Shown piece after piece: positions 1 to 7,984 of a stretch of DNA of 27,134 nt. The notes below the pieces were generated by a model that worked only from the letters and a program-made list of their open reading frames with translations, had not been told where the DNA came from and made no database searches. Position numbers and translations under genes: made by a program. The stretch lies in the NCBI GenBank assembly GCA_937894465.1, contig CALCRE010000152.1:1-27134 (forward strand). Reading direction: 5' to 3'. Numbering within the stretch: position 1 is the first letter of the stretch; each line of letters begins with the position of its first letter. Origin of the DNA: an uncultured Clostridia bacterium (lineage in GTDB: Bacteria; Bacillota; Clostridia; JAAYHZ01).

Positions 1-118
1 TACTTGCTATCATTGGCTTTTCAGCTTTTTAAATTCTTTTTATGCGATTGCCCTGGTATTGAATTAAGTGGTAATATTAATAAACAGGACAACAAATAAC
101 AAAAAGTAGAAATTATGA

Positions 119-147
119 TTGAACCGCATGGAAAACAGTGGTATCAT
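119..147 (+). promoter_or_regulatory. Probable sigma-A-type promoter of the large lyase gene
   Basis: TTGAAC at 119-124 and TATCAT at 142-147 are separated by 17 bases. The site lies about 55 bases before the start codon of the large secreted protein. Both hexamers are close to consensus. The assignment rests on sequence pattern only. Confidence 0.5.
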
Positions 148-201
148 TTGTATGAAAATTGAATAGCTACGGACTACCAAACTTTTTTAGGGGGATGTAA
201 A

Positions 202-3200
202 ATGAGTTTATGCAACAAGAGTTCGGCATTTAAAAGAAAACTATCTGCGTTATTATGCCTGTGTTTGATTTTTGGCATGCTTGGACAATGGACAGTCGTA
301 CAGGCTGTCGTTGAAGATTTAGAAAATGAGATTAGCTATGATTTTCGAAATGTCGGTTTAGACGGTGAACTAGGTGATCCTGTAGGATGGATCCTACTCG
401 GAAAGCCTTCTACTGAAATACCGAAAGTGATCAAAGCTTCTTACGGTGTACAGCTTCAAACCAATCCCACTAATGCGGTGAATAACCAACGCTCCTTCCA
501 ATTACCCGTTGAAGAAGCCGGTACATACAAAGTGAAATTCAGAGGCTATCAATCAACGGGAGGTGGTTTAAGTGAAATTTTCATCAATGGTGAACTGATA
601 GGTCATTACGACTTTTATTCAGCTGTCAAAGGAAACGGCCCCACCGTCGAATTGGACACAAAGATCAATTTAGCAGCCGGAACTCATCAGTTGACCTTTA
701 AAACCATCAGCGATTCCAATCTAACACCTTATATGTATCCGAGTGAATTGATTCTTGTTCCGATGGAGCCTGAATTTGCTTATATTGATGTGGAAGCACC
801 AACCCGGCTTTTGTCCGGTGAAACAGGTCAATTATCTGTAACCGGCTTTTTGAGCAACATGGAACCGGTAAGCTTGGACAAAGCGGTGATACAATACAAA
901 AGCAGTGACGAGAGTGTCATTCAAGTAAGCCAAACGGGAGAAGTGACAGCTCTTTCCGCCGGTACTGCGGAAATTACGACGATAGTTTTGCTGAACTCTG
1001 TTATAAAAGAACATGTTCACTCGATTGAGGTCTTTCAAACAGCCGGGGATATTGTGGTGAAAGAATTCAGTTATGATTTTCGTAATGTGGGTTTAGACGG
1101 TGCGCCGGGCAATCCTATAGAATGGACTCTTCTTGGCAAACCTTCCACGGTGGTGCCGAAAGTCATCAAAGCATCCTACGGTCTGCAGCTTCAAACCAAC
1201 CCTTCTAATGCAGTTAACAATCAACGCTCTTTCCAATTACCTGTTGAAGAAGCCGGGACCTATAAGGTTAAACTTAGAGGTTACCTTACAACGGGAGGCG
1301 AACTAAGCGAATTGATTCTCAATAATCAGCTGATGGGTTTGTACAACTATTACAGCATCGAGAAAAAAGACGGGCCCTTTGTGATCATGGAGAATAAGAT
1401 CAACCTAAGTCAGGGCAACCAAGTTTTGACCCTTAAAACCATCAGCGATTCCATATATACACCGTATATGTATCCTTCGGAACTCGTCCTATTGCAAATG
1501 CTGCCGGAATTAGCAACCGTTTCGGTTACATCACCGACTGTTTTGCCTGTGGGCAATACAATTCAACTGAACATTACCGGTACTTTGAGCAATATGGAAA
1601 CAGCCGACTTGGAAACAGCAACGATTCAATTTGAGAGCAGTGATGAATCCATCCTCGTGGTGAGCCCCGGAGGTGAAGTGACAACACTTGCACCGGGTTC
1701 GGCCGACATTAAAACAACCGTCACATTAGACGGTGTTTCGGTGGAGCATGTACTCTCTTATTATATAATCGACGGAAATCTGACCGGTCTGGAGATTTTC
1801 GTGGATACAACAAAATTGTATATGGGACGACAGATGTATGTTATTGTAAACGGTGTGAGTGATACTGGAAAAACAATTGAACTCAATTCTGGCCTTATCC
1901 GGTTGGAAAACAGTAATCCCTCCGTCGCATCTCTTAATAACCTTGGCGTATTAACAGCACATGAGATTGGAGAAACCGTGCTTACAGCAAAAATGTTGTT
2001 CGCAGGAAATGAAATTATGGTGAGTAAGACTATTTATGTGACCCAAAGAGAAATGATCCCGTTGGAAATTCCTATCGTAACAAACAAGTGGGGTATCATG
2101 GAATCCACATCAAATCCCATTACTTTAGACGGATCATTGCAAGATGAAGCATGGGGCAATGTTTCAGCTCTGAGTGACTTTGTGACGATATACGAGAACG
2201 ATCCGGCAGAATTGCAGACACAGGTCAAAGTATTGTATGATCAAAACAATCTGTATTTCGGTATAAAAGGCGATCTTAATGGAATGGATGATACACAATC
2301 GGAAATGATTGAGCTGATTTTGCGATTGCCGGGCCAATTCGAGGAATTTTATCTATTGCCACTGCAGATTTACGGTAGGCGTTCCGTGTCTCCCGGTCAT
2401 GAGGGAAAACGAATTTTGGTGCAGGATTATGTAGCTGAAGTGGACGTGCACGACCGGTATTGGACGGCTGAGGTGGTCATTCCCGTGTATTCGTTGAATC
2501 TTTCTCAAATAATCTCCGGTGAAGAATGGGGATTTAATGTAATTCGACATCGTGTCCATGAAGCTCCTGTCAGCTCTTGGTTCCCGTTAAAAACATCATC
2601 TTTCTGGGAAGCTTCAAGTGGTGGCAACATGATGTACCACACCAACCTTAACAGTGAAAGTCGTTACGGAAGACTTTATGCCGGGTCAGTCGGCAACGGT
2701 CTTCGTGTATGGCATCCCGATGAATTGAAGTTATTGTATGTTGATTTTTCAAGCAAACAAATTGTGATCCCCTCCAACCAAGCAAATATTTCGGGATATA
2801 ACATTCAACTTACATTAAGAACACCTTCAGGAGCGTCTTATCCCTTGGAACCCGGTTCAATCTTTGAACAAGGCGGGCAAACGTTGATTGACTTTACACA
2901 TCCTTCTCTATCCGAGGATGGCAGTTATCAGCTTGAAATGATCGTTGGCTCAACTTCTGAACAGATTGTCGATATGGCTGTGATCAGTTTTGACAGAGAA
3001 GATGTGATCAGGACCGGAGACCGAATGGTGAATGATCTTGAGCAGTTGACTCTACCGAAGATAGGGGTTGTACTGACTCCACCTTCTGCAAAGGTTCAGC
3101 AATTGCTTGACTTGATTCCGGATCAATTGGGTATTGTTTGGGCCGGTTTACCGGATCAACCTAATATGAGACCATATCAATTGTTTGATTGGGATCCGGA

Positions 3201-6123
3201 AAAACCCGACCAATTGACAAGTGCACATAGCAATTTGACTTACCCGAATGAGTTGTATCCGGAGGACAGAGTGTTGATGGCAATCAACGCCAAGGGGGAA
3301 GTCGTTGAATACCCATATTATGAGGATGCAGAAGGCAAAAGGTACTTCCACACCGCTCATATATGGTACAAACAGAGGCAGTATGTGTTGAATCAAATCG
3401 GTGCACTGGCTGCAAGCGATCCTTCCGGTGCAGCTCGGGTTCTTCTTAAATTCGCTCAAGTGTACGAAGGTTATGTGCCTGTATATGATCATACTTGGAA
3501 CAACAGGCCTCTTGACATGGAAGCCGGACCTCCCTACCCTTACTACGGGGGTATGTGGGACTGGTGGTTCTTTATGGACTTAGGGCAAGTAAACAAACTG
3601 TCCTATGCATACTCTTTGATCAAGGATACAGACGCATTTGAACAATTGTCCCGACAAACAGGCGTTAATGTTCGTGAAAAGATAGTAGAAGGAATGTTCT
3701 TGCAGTCAGTGGAATTTATCCGTACATATTCAAACAGAAGAACGAATATGGATTTTCATATTTGGCGCGGGTTGGTGGAAATGGGTAAAGCCATTGACCG
3801 TCCTGATTTGGTCCATGAAGGTATGGAACGATTGGCGGCTTTTGTTGCAAATGAGTACTTCTTTGACGGATTCTATAAGGAAATTACATATTCATATCAC
3901 ACTCAAAGCGTGAACGGTAATAATGCGGTGATCGGATTGTTGAACGGATGGACAGATCCGAAAGGATTTGTTTCCCAAAGAACCGGTATAAGATTGGAAA
4001 ATCTGAATATGGGTGCACAATACCCGATTCTTCAAGATTCTCAAGACTTGATGCGAGACTTGACCTATCCGGATGGAATGTATGTACCAATCCAAGATAC
4101 CTGGGCTTGGGGAAAAAGGGCCGCTGATCCGAACGCAGGGTCGTTGTTGATGCCGGCTTCCGGAATTGCCCGTATGGTAAAAGGTTTAGGTGTGAATCAA
4201 TCCCAACTGTACATGACATTCACATCCAAATATGGACACAACCATTACGACCCGCTGAATTTGACATTGTACAGCCATGGGCAGGAGCTGTTACCGGACC
4301 TTGGATATACATATACGAAGTATCGTAATTGGGCATCATCTACTATGGGACATAATACGGTTGTAGTGGACGCTCAAAACATGCAATTAAACGGAGAAAG
4401 TCAAAAAGGCGGCCGATTGGAGTCTTTCATTGAGGTGGATGATACGTTGCAAATTATGGAAGCAAGTCAGGCCAACGCCTACTCGAATGTCGATGAGTAC
4501 AGCAGACAACCATGGTTCATCGGATTTGAAGATGGAGCAGAAAATGAAGGATATGTCATTGACATCTTCAGGGTGTCCGGTGGAGAAAGCCATGAGTATA
4601 CGCTTCACGGTGATGCCAATCGGGATGCGTTGTTTGAAACAGACTTGTTGTTGACGGACTATGGCCCTTACTTATTGCCTGAGGGAACTGAAGTTGTTCT
4701 ACCTGAGGAATCCACCGATCAAGGTTCAGCAGGAAATGAGTACTATGGGTATATTTATTTGCGAGATGTCAAACAAGCTGAACTTACAGGTAACACCTAT
4801 TCATTGAACCTGAAGACTAATGATAGTGGAGTGGAGCGTAGCGGATTAAAGATTACCGGATTGCTTGAACCGGGACAAAATGAATTGTTCTTGGCTCGTT
4901 CGCCCTCCATTCGAAACACAAGGGTAAGCAACATTGACACCAACGACCGGGCAGATGATTACACCATGCCCAAGTATGTACTACGTCGAGAGGGTACGGA
5001 TCTAAAGAGCACATTTGTGACGGTGTTGGAGCCTTATGCAGCGGGATCCTCCGCATGCATTCAACAGGTGGAGCGGATGACACTGGATCAAGGTCAAGAC
5101 AGTGATGTTGCAGTTATGGTTACATACGGAAATATTACAGACATTATTCTCAGTTCCTCACAGAAAACAGATCAGGCTTTGGTTGTTGGAAATATAGCGC
5201 TTCACGGAAAGAAGGGCTTTATTCGTCTTGTTGACGGTGCTGTTACCAAAATGAATTTAATTGATGGAACGAGCCTGAAGTACGGTGATTTGGAAGTCGG
5301 CGGAGAAGGCGCTGTCACCGGTGATGTAATCGGTGTATACCGTCAAGTAAGGGGGGAATCAACCAACGCTTTTGTCACCGATGTTGATGTACCGGACAAT
5401 GTCCAAGGACAACATATGATTGTGACTCATCCGGACGGTACAACCCATGGATATATGATTCAAGGTGTCTACAACCAAAACGGTAAAACCATCATTGCAA
5501 TTCAAGATGAACCGGGATTCATGATTTATCCTGATGGTTCGTCACAGATGCAATTCTTCCCGGCAACCAGATGGACGGGGACGCACACTTTCCGAATCGA
5601 AAACCTTGAGTCCACCCCTCTTCAAGTACAAGGTTTGCCGGATTATATGGTGGAAGGAGAATCCGCACGAGTTTTGGTAAGTGCATTTGATGAAACCGGA
5701 ACATTGACGGATGTGACGGATAAAACTGTATTGCATAGCGAAAATATCGATGTGCTGGAGTTAACAGACAGCGGTCTTGTTACGGCAAAAAATTCAGGGG
5801 ACACCGTTATATCGATTCGATTTGAAAAAGCGATTGTAAATCGTCCGGTTACGGTATTGGCGATGACTCCGGAATGGATTTTAGAGAAGCTCGAAAGCTA
5901 TATAGAATCCGAAGAAGTGGGTAAGCCTTTGTCCGATCAACTGATGAATACTCTACAACAAGCCGATCACCATGAGGCGAAGGGTCGGCGCGATCAGGCT
6001 ATAAAGAGCTTGAACGATTTTTTGAAGCACATAAACAACGAAGCCCATACCGATGAAATATCGGAGCAGGCGAAGGAGGATTTGCTAAGATATGTAGAAT
6101 ATTTGATTGATAAGTGGCAATAA
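202..6123 (+). CDS. Very large secreted heparinase II/III-like polysaccharide lyase with duplicated N-terminal modules
   Basis: Probably an extracellular enzyme that cleaves an acidic polysaccharide. The start follows an AGGGGG ribosome binding site. Residues 1-36 form a signal peptide (basic start, hydrophobic core, cleavage after VQA). Residues 46-290 and 291-about 527 are two copies of one module, each a beta-sandwich followed by a bacterial Ig-like (Big_2) domain. A third Ig-like domain covers about 530-620 and a CBM9-like domain about 641-830 (LDGSLQDEAW, NLYFGI). An alpha/alpha toroid spans roughly 1035-1340. The heparinase II/III beta-domain follows, with YGHNHYD near 1344 and GHNTVVVD near 1383, motifs typical of that fold. 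Another Ig-like domain (about 1810-1890) and a helical C-terminal segment end the protein. There is no LPXTG motif or SLH domain, so surface attachment is not evident. Substrate and PL family number cannot be read from the sequence. It is followed by a strong terminator and appears monocistronic. Confidence 0.85.
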   Translation: MSLCNKSSAFKRKLSALLCLCLIFGMLGQWTVVQAVVEDLENEISYDFRNVGLDGELGDPVGWILLGKPSTEIPKVIKASYGVQLQTNPTNAVNNQRSFQLPVEEAGTYKVKFRGYQSTGGGLSEIFINGELIGHYDFYSAVKGNGPTVELDTKINLAAGTHQLTFKTISDSNLTPYMYPSELILVPMEPEFAYIDVEAPTRLLSGETGQLSVTGFLSNMEPVSLDKAVIQYKSSDESVIQVSQTGEVTALSAGTAEITTIVLLNSVIKEHVHSIEVFQTAGDIVVKEFSYDFRNVGLDGAPGNPIEWTLLGKPSTVVPKVIKASYGLQLQTNPSNAVNNQRSFQLPVEEAGTYKVKLRGYLTTGGELSELILNNQLMGLYNYYSIEKKDGPFVIMENKINLSQGNQVLTLKTISDSIYTPYMYPSELVLLQMLPELATVSVTSPTVLPVGNTIQLNITGTLSNMETADLETATIQFESSDESILVVSPGGEVTTLAPGSADIKTTVTLDGVSVEHVLSYYIIDGNLTGLEIFVDTTKLYMGRQMYVIVNGVSDTGKTIELNSGLIRLENSNPSVASLNNLGVLTAHEIGETVLTAKMLFAGNEIMVSKTIYVTQREMIPLEIPIVTNKWGIMESTSNPITLDGSLQDEAWGNVSALSDFVTIYENDPAELQTQVKVLYDQNNLYFGIKGDLNGMDDTQSEMIELILRLPGQFEEFYLLPLQIYGRRSVSPGHEGKRILVQDYVAEVDVHDRYWTAEVVIPVYSLNLSQIISGEEWGFNVIRHRVHEAPVSSWFPLKTSSFWEASSGGNMMYHTNLNSESRYGRLYAGSVGNGLRVWHPDELKLLYVDFSSKQIVIPSNQANISGYNIQLTLRTPSGASYPLEPGSIFEQGGQTLIDFTHPSLSEDGSYQLEMIVGSTSEQIVDMAVISFDREDVIRTGDRMVNDLEQLTLPKIGVVLTPPSAKVQQLLDLIPDQLGIVWAGLPDQPNMRPYQLFDWDPEKPDQLTSAHSNLTYPNELYPEDRVLMAINAKGEVVEYPYYEDAEGKRYFHTAHIWYKQRQYVLNQIGALAASDPSGAARVLLKFAQVYEGYVPVYDHTWNNRPLDMEAGPPYPYYGGMWDWWFFMDLGQVNKLSYAYSLIKDTDAFEQLSRQTGVNVREKIVEGMFLQSVEFIRTYSNRRTNMDFHIWRGLVEMGKAIDRPDLVHEGMERLAAFVANEYFFDGFYKEITYSYHTQSVNGNNAVIGLLNGWTDPKGFVSQRTGIRLENLNMGAQYPILQDSQDLMRDLTYPDGMYVPIQDTWAWGKRAADPNAGSLLMPASGIARMVKGLGVNQSQLYMTFTSKYGHNHYDPLNLTLYSHGQELLPDLGYTYTKYRNWASSTMGHNTVVVDAQNMQLNGESQKGGRLESFIEVDDTLQIMEASQANAYSNVDEYSRQPWFIGFEDGAENEGYVIDIFRVSGGESHEYTLHGDANRDALFETDLLLTDYGPYLLPEGTEVVLPEESTDQGSAGNEYYGYIYLRDVKQAELTGNTYSLNLKTNDSGVERSGLKITGLLEPGQNELFLARSPSIRNTRVSNIDTNDRADDYTMPKYVLRREGTDLKSTFVTVLEPYAAGSSACIQQVERMTLDQGQDSDVAVMVTYGNITDIILSSSQKTDQALVVGNIALHGKKGFIRLVDGAVTKMNLIDGTSLKYGDLEVGGEGAVTGDVIGVYRQVRGESTNAFVTDVDVPDNVQGQHMIVTHPDGTTHGYMIQGVYNQNGKTIIAIQDEPGFMIYPDGSSQMQFFPATRWTGTHTFRIENLESTPLQVQGLPDYMVEGESARVLVSAFDETGTLTDVTDKTVLHSENIDVLELTDSGLVTAKNSGDTVISIRFEKAIVNRPVTVLAMTPEWILEKLESYIESEEVGKPLSDQLMNTLQQADHHEAKGRRDQAIKSLNDFLKHINNEAHTDEISEQAKEDLLRYVEYLIDKWQ
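337..1071 (+). repeat. First copy of tandem 245-codon module
   Basis: Copy 1 of a tandem in-frame duplication with a 735-base period. It encodes a CBM-like beta-sandwich beginning YDFRNVGLDG, then an Ig-like domain. Residues such as VIKASYG, NNQRSFQLP and YMYPSEL recur in copy 2. The copies differ at many synonymous sites, so the duplication is not recent. Confidence 0.85.
1072..1785 (+). repeat. Second copy of tandem 245-codon module
   Basis: Copy 2, again beginning YDFRNVGLDG and keeping the same order of motifs. The beta-sandwich half is better conserved between copies than the Ig-like half. The 3' limit is approximate, because the next Ig-like domain is only distantly similar. Confidence 0.8.
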
Positions 6124-6168
6124 ACTTAAATTTTTGGGAAACGGCATATAAGCCCTTATAACTTTTCG

Positions 6169-6201
6169 AAAGCCCGAGTTCATTCGTAAACTCGGGCTTT
6201 T
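6169..6201 (+). terminator. Intrinsic terminator after the lyase gene
   Basis: A 12-base-pair stem (AAAGCCCGAGTT at 6169-6180 with AACTCGGGCTTT at 6189-6200) has an 8-base loop and ends in four T residues. It lies 45 bases after the stop codon. Confidence 0.85.
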
Positions 6202-6294
6202 ACGTAATTTTGATAAATGGTGGGAAAATGGGGATTCAAACACAAATGTATGGTAGAATAACAAATGAATTAAATATAAAATCTGGAGGTTATC

Positions 6295-6594
6295 ATGAAC
6301 AAGAATCCATTGGATGTTATCATGGAAAACGATCATGAATTATTTACACACATATCGGCTGATAAGAACACAGCTTTTAAAGCCGGCGCTTTATCGGTGA
6401 AAACAAAGCTTTTAATTGCTTTGGCTTTAGATGCCGCAAAAGGATCCGTTGAAGGTGTGAAATCATTGGCATTACAAGCTGTTGAGGCCGGTGCAAGCAA
6501 AGAAGAAATATTCGACACTTTGCGTGTTGTTTACTATATTCATGGTGTAGGCAGCATGTACACTGCAGCCAGAGCTTTAGAGGAAATGTTCTAA
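6295..6594 (+). CDS. Carboxymuconolactone decarboxylase/AhpD-like protein lacking the redox cysteines
   Basis: A 99-residue protein of the CMD/AhpD all-helical family, close to the usual length for single-domain members. It has the typical core LIALALDAAKG, VEAGASKEEI and a C-terminal YTAARALEE-like helix. The start is set by GGAGG at 6285-6289, six bases before the ATG. In active AhpD-like proteins the segment after AxG carries CxxC followed by a His. Here those positions read S, G and L, and the protein has no cysteine at all. It should therefore lack peroxidase-reductase chemistry. It may be a structural, binding or regulatory homologue; I cannot give a substrate. Family assignment is firm, function is not. 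It is separated from the next gene by a palindrome-rich spacer. Confidence 0.8.
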   Translation: MNKNPLDVIMENDHELFTHISADKNTAFKAGALSVKTKLLIALALDAAKGSVEGVKSLALQAVEAGASKEEIFDTLRVVYYIHGVGSMYTAARALEEMF

Positions 6595-6664
6595 AAATCC
6601 AACCGAAAGTTGAATCAACCTACAGTTGGATTTATGCCGGTTGATTTGGTGAAAGCTCAACCGG
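6595..6664. promoter_or_regulatory. Nested inverted repeats between the CMD-like gene and the XRE regulator gene
   Basis: Three inverted repeats occur directly after the CMD-like stop codon. They are AAATCCAAC (6595-6603) with GTTGGATTT (6625-6633), the internal palindrome GTTGA-A-TCAAC (6609-6619), and CCGGTTGA (6637-6644) with TCAACCGG (6657-6664). All share a GGTTGA/TCAACC-like core. None is followed by a T run, so an operator or a weak hairpin is likelier than a classical terminator. Confidence 0.5.
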
Positions 6665-6694
6665 ATGTATGTGGTAACGGTACGAGAAAGGGGA

Positions 6695-6720
6695 TACATT
6701 GTATATAGATCCTATATGTA
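6695..6720. promoter_or_regulatory. Palindromic operator candidate overlapping the 5' leader of the XRE gene
   Basis: ATATAG (6703-6708) and CTATAT (6712-6717) are perfect inverted arms around ATC. Outer arms TACAT (6695-6699) and ATGTA (6716-6720) extend the symmetry. The site sits just before the AAAGGAG ribosome binding site of the HTH regulator, a usual place for autoregulation. Binding is inferred. Confidence 0.45.
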
Positions 6721-6735
6721 AAGGAGAAAAGCAAT

Positions 6736-7911
6736 ATGTATCAAATAGTTGGTCTGGGAAAAAGAATCGCGACTTATCGCAAAAGGGCCGGATTGACCCA
6801 AGAAGAACTTGCGGAGAAATTAAACATCACCGGACAAGCCGTTTCCAAGTGGGAAAACGAAATAAGTTTCCCGGATGTGACCATTCTGCCTGAGATAGCC
6901 CTTGTGCTCAATACCACTATGGAAAAACTTTTCGGCAATGATCAACCCCAAGGTACCCGACCGGATCCCTTCTCCGTCTTCCCCCAAAGCAGGGGTAAAA
7001 ACATGAGGCTTACCCATGTGTATGAAGGAACGGCTTGTTATTCGGAAAAAGAGATCAAGACCATTGAGAGTGAAAAGGTTTTATTCAAAGACGGAAGCTG
7101 TGCGGACCTGCGATTGTTGACCATTGTGAACAAAGGGACCGGTGAAATCTTATTTGATTACAATGAAAAGCTTCAATTGAGTTTGGTTGATGATACCGTA
7201 ACTCAATTGAATGAGGTATATGATCATATCCACTCCATTGATTTGACCTTGAATTCTGCTGACTTTACTGTTGCACAGTCTGCTGATCATAAGACATATG
7301 TCAATGCAACCGGCACGCCATATTTTATCGCAGGATTGAAAGTTGAGAAAAAAGATCAATCTTTGATCATTAAGCATGCGCAAACCGGTCAGGATCATGG
7401 AAATAGTCACGGTATGAACAAGCTTACTATTTTGTTAGGAATAGAAACCGGAAGAGTTATAAAAGGGACCTTTAACGGATCCGGTGATATTCATGTGGAT
7501 GTTCCCTTCGAACATGGTAATCTTGCCATTAACGGTTCCGGATCCATCCGAACAAAGGATATGGGAGCCTTTGAAGGGAAGATCAATGGCAGCGGAGACA
7601 TCAGCTGCGGGAAAATAGGCAGCGCCAAGGTAACCATCAACGGTTCGGGAGATTTTGATTGCATTATGTGTTCCGAGTCTTTAGCCGCATCTATCAATGG
7701 ATCCGGAGATATGACCATAAAAGCCGGGATTCTGAAAACCATTGAGATAGCCATTCGAGGTTCCGGAGATGTGGATGCATCCGGTGTCACCACAGATAAA
7801 GCCGATATTTCAATATCAGGCTCAGGAGATGTGGTGGTAGGCCGGGTCAAGGTGGAATCCGTTGAGAAGCATTCAAAAAACTCCTCCATCAAGGTGTTAC
7901 AAAGAGGTTGA
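6736..7911 (+). CDS. XRE-family HTH regulator fused to a GSGD-repeat (DUF2807/DUF4097-like) beta domain
   Basis: Residues about 5-65 form an XRE/Cro-type helix-turn-helix (GKRIATYRKRAGLTQEELAE, then GQAVSKWENE and FPDVTILPEIA). A middle region of about 150 residues has no family I can name. Residues 246 to about 370 contain seven repeats of the form (I/F)xGSGD(I/F/V/M), typical of the head-like beta-solenoid of DUF2807/DUF4097 proteins. The start follows AAAGGAGAAAAGCAAT. I see no membrane segment or signal peptide, so the whole protein should be cytoplasmic, unlike many GSGD-repeat proteins that are exported. The repeat domain may be a sensor or oligomerisation platform; that is inference. 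The target operon is unknown; autoregulation through the upstream palindrome is plausible. A bidirectional terminator follows. Confidence 0.8.
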   Translation: MYQIVGLGKRIATYRKRAGLTQEELAEKLNITGQAVSKWENEISFPDVTILPEIALVLNTTMEKLFGNDQPQGTRPDPFSVFPQSRGKNMRLTHVYEGTACYSEKEIKTIESEKVLFKDGSCADLRLLTIVNKGTGEILFDYNEKLQLSLVDDTVTQLNEVYDHIHSIDLTLNSADFTVAQSADHKTYVNATGTPYFIAGLKVEKKDQSLIIKHAQTGQDHGNSHGMNKLTILLGIETGRVIKGTFNGSGDIHVDVPFEHGNLAINGSGSIRTKDMGAFEGKINGSGDISCGKIGSAKVTINGSGDFDCIMCSESLAASINGSGDMTIKAGILKTIEIAIRGSGDVDASGVTTDKADISISGSGDVVVGRVKVESVEKHSKNSSIKVLQRG

Positions 7912-7926
7912 TTAGATTAATAACAA

Positions 7927-7950
7927 AAAGCAGGTCGAATGACCTGCTTT
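7927..7950. terminator. Bidirectional intrinsic terminator between convergent genes
   Basis: AAAGCAGGTC (7927-7936) and GACCTGCTTT (7941-7950) form a perfect 10-base-pair stem with a GAAT loop. Read on the minus strand it is followed by five T residues, on the plus strand by only three. It serves the DUF362 transcript best but lies after both genes. Confidence 0.8.
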
Positions 7951-7984
7951 AAATTAAAACGGTTTCTTATGGATCTTTTTTTGT

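Noticed and set aside
4853..5083. Cysteine-rich minus-strand frame inside the lyase gene
   Set aside because: A shadow of a clearly coding plus-strand gene, with no initiation signals.
7491..7892. 133-codon proline-rich minus-strand frame (repeated SPEP-like motifs)
   Set aside because: It is the antisense reading of the GSGD repeats (GGATCCGGAGAT-like codons), so its repetition is explained by the plus-strand gene.
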